A stretch of 61,556 nt of DNA, taken from the NCBI RefSeq assembly GCF_022763305.1, contig NZ_JALEGT010000053.1:1-61556 (forward strand), read 5' to 3'. The DNA is from Marivita sp. Its GTDB lineage: Bacteria; Pseudomonadota; Alphaproteobacteria; Rhodobacterales; Rhodobacteraceae. The translations under genes were made by a program, and so were the position numbers. Below the pieces are notes generated by a model. That model was given only the letters and a program-made list of their open reading frames with translations, was not told the DNA's origin and did no database searches. Of the stretch, positions 61,338 through 61,556 are shown piece after piece; position 1 is the first letter of the stretch, and each line of letters starts with the position of its first letter.

Positions 61338-61556
61338 GCAAGGCGTGTCCCTGTTGCCCGTGTTTCAAGCAAGTCTACCCCGGGGCGCTGGCCTTTCCCA
61401 ATTTCGAATTGTGCGCGACCCCATCACCGGAACGAATGAATCTGTCAGCACGTTAAGTGAATATACCCGTCCTCCTGAATTGACCTGACTTTTTGTTAGG
61501 CCGATTCACTCTGCCACATGTTGAACAGGGCAGCGGCTGGTACTGTTTGATTATGA

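Overview
This 61.6 kb window is ordinary-looking chromosome from a GC-rich alphaproteobacterium, most probably a member of the Rhodobacterales (Roseobacter group). The evidence is a CcrM (GANTC) methylase gene next to rnhB, a Rhodobacter-type Rieske/cytochrome b/cytochrome c1 operon, DUF484 overlapping xerC, a TIGR02186 gene paired with TauE/SafE transporters, and many alpha-typical housekeeping genes. Assignment below order level is inference. Gene density is high, and most genes keep clear ribosome binding sites or start-stop overlaps.

Layout. 1-4.5 kb: solute uptake, with a truncated TctC-type binding protein, a complete TRAP transporter and an SMP-30/gluconolactonase-like enzyme. 4.9-7 kb: tRNA-Phe, rnhB, ccrM. 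7.2-11.4 kb: FAH-family enzyme, L,D-transpeptidase, a small lipoprotein, a DMT exporter, and a CcdA-like protein with a Tat-type thioredoxin. 11.4-16.1 kb: aroC, then divergently a TPP riboswitch controlling thiBPQ. 16.2-19 kb: petABC (cytochrome bc1). 19-25.7 kb: an outer-membrane barrel protein, a P-loop kinase, pssA-psd (phosphatidylethanolamine synthesis), a GST, a PaiB-like protein, xerC-DUF484 and transaldolase. 25.8-33.2 kb: priA, an S49 peptidase, a 55-residue Cys-rich membrane microprotein, a Ca/Na antiporter, a PTR1-like reductase and uvrC. 33.2-36.9 kb: a small secreted protein, a thioesterase, TIGR02186 and two tandem TSUP transporters. 37-42.1 kb: a BMP-type nucleoside ABC importer. 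42.2-49.4 kb: rimI-tsaB-NifU-like protein, a hypothetical secreted protein, UspA, ilvE, trpS, a rhomboid homologue lacking its catalytic residues, and murJ. 49.7-58.4 kb: a lone Phd/YefM-like antitoxin, an RTX/DUF4214 protein, glnD, an LpoA-like lipoprotein, rsmI, yraN and gshB. 58.4-59.1 kb: a gene-free stretch with tandem repeats. 59.1-61.3 kb: comM and a second GST.

The most unusual signal is a family of twin palindromes found four times (22550-22592, 25036-25079, 28029-28070, 36947-36990). Each is a pair of abutting perfect or near-perfect palindromes with the core GTCGAC (once GTTGAC). The core start-to-start spacing is 21-22 bp, the total length is 42-44 bp, and each lies 3-17 nt after a stop codon without a U-tract. 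Arm sequences vary while complementarity is kept. They look like an REP/BIME-like 3'-end element that I do not recognise from any named family.

Secondary signals are an array of CCGTACGG sites ahead of the lone antitoxin gene, three GANTC sites in 39 bp upstream of ccrM, an iteron-like repeat plus DnaA box in an AT-rich gap before uvrC, and the predicted pseudoprotease rhomboid. No CRISPR array, insertion sequence, prophage or integrase of a mobile element was seen.
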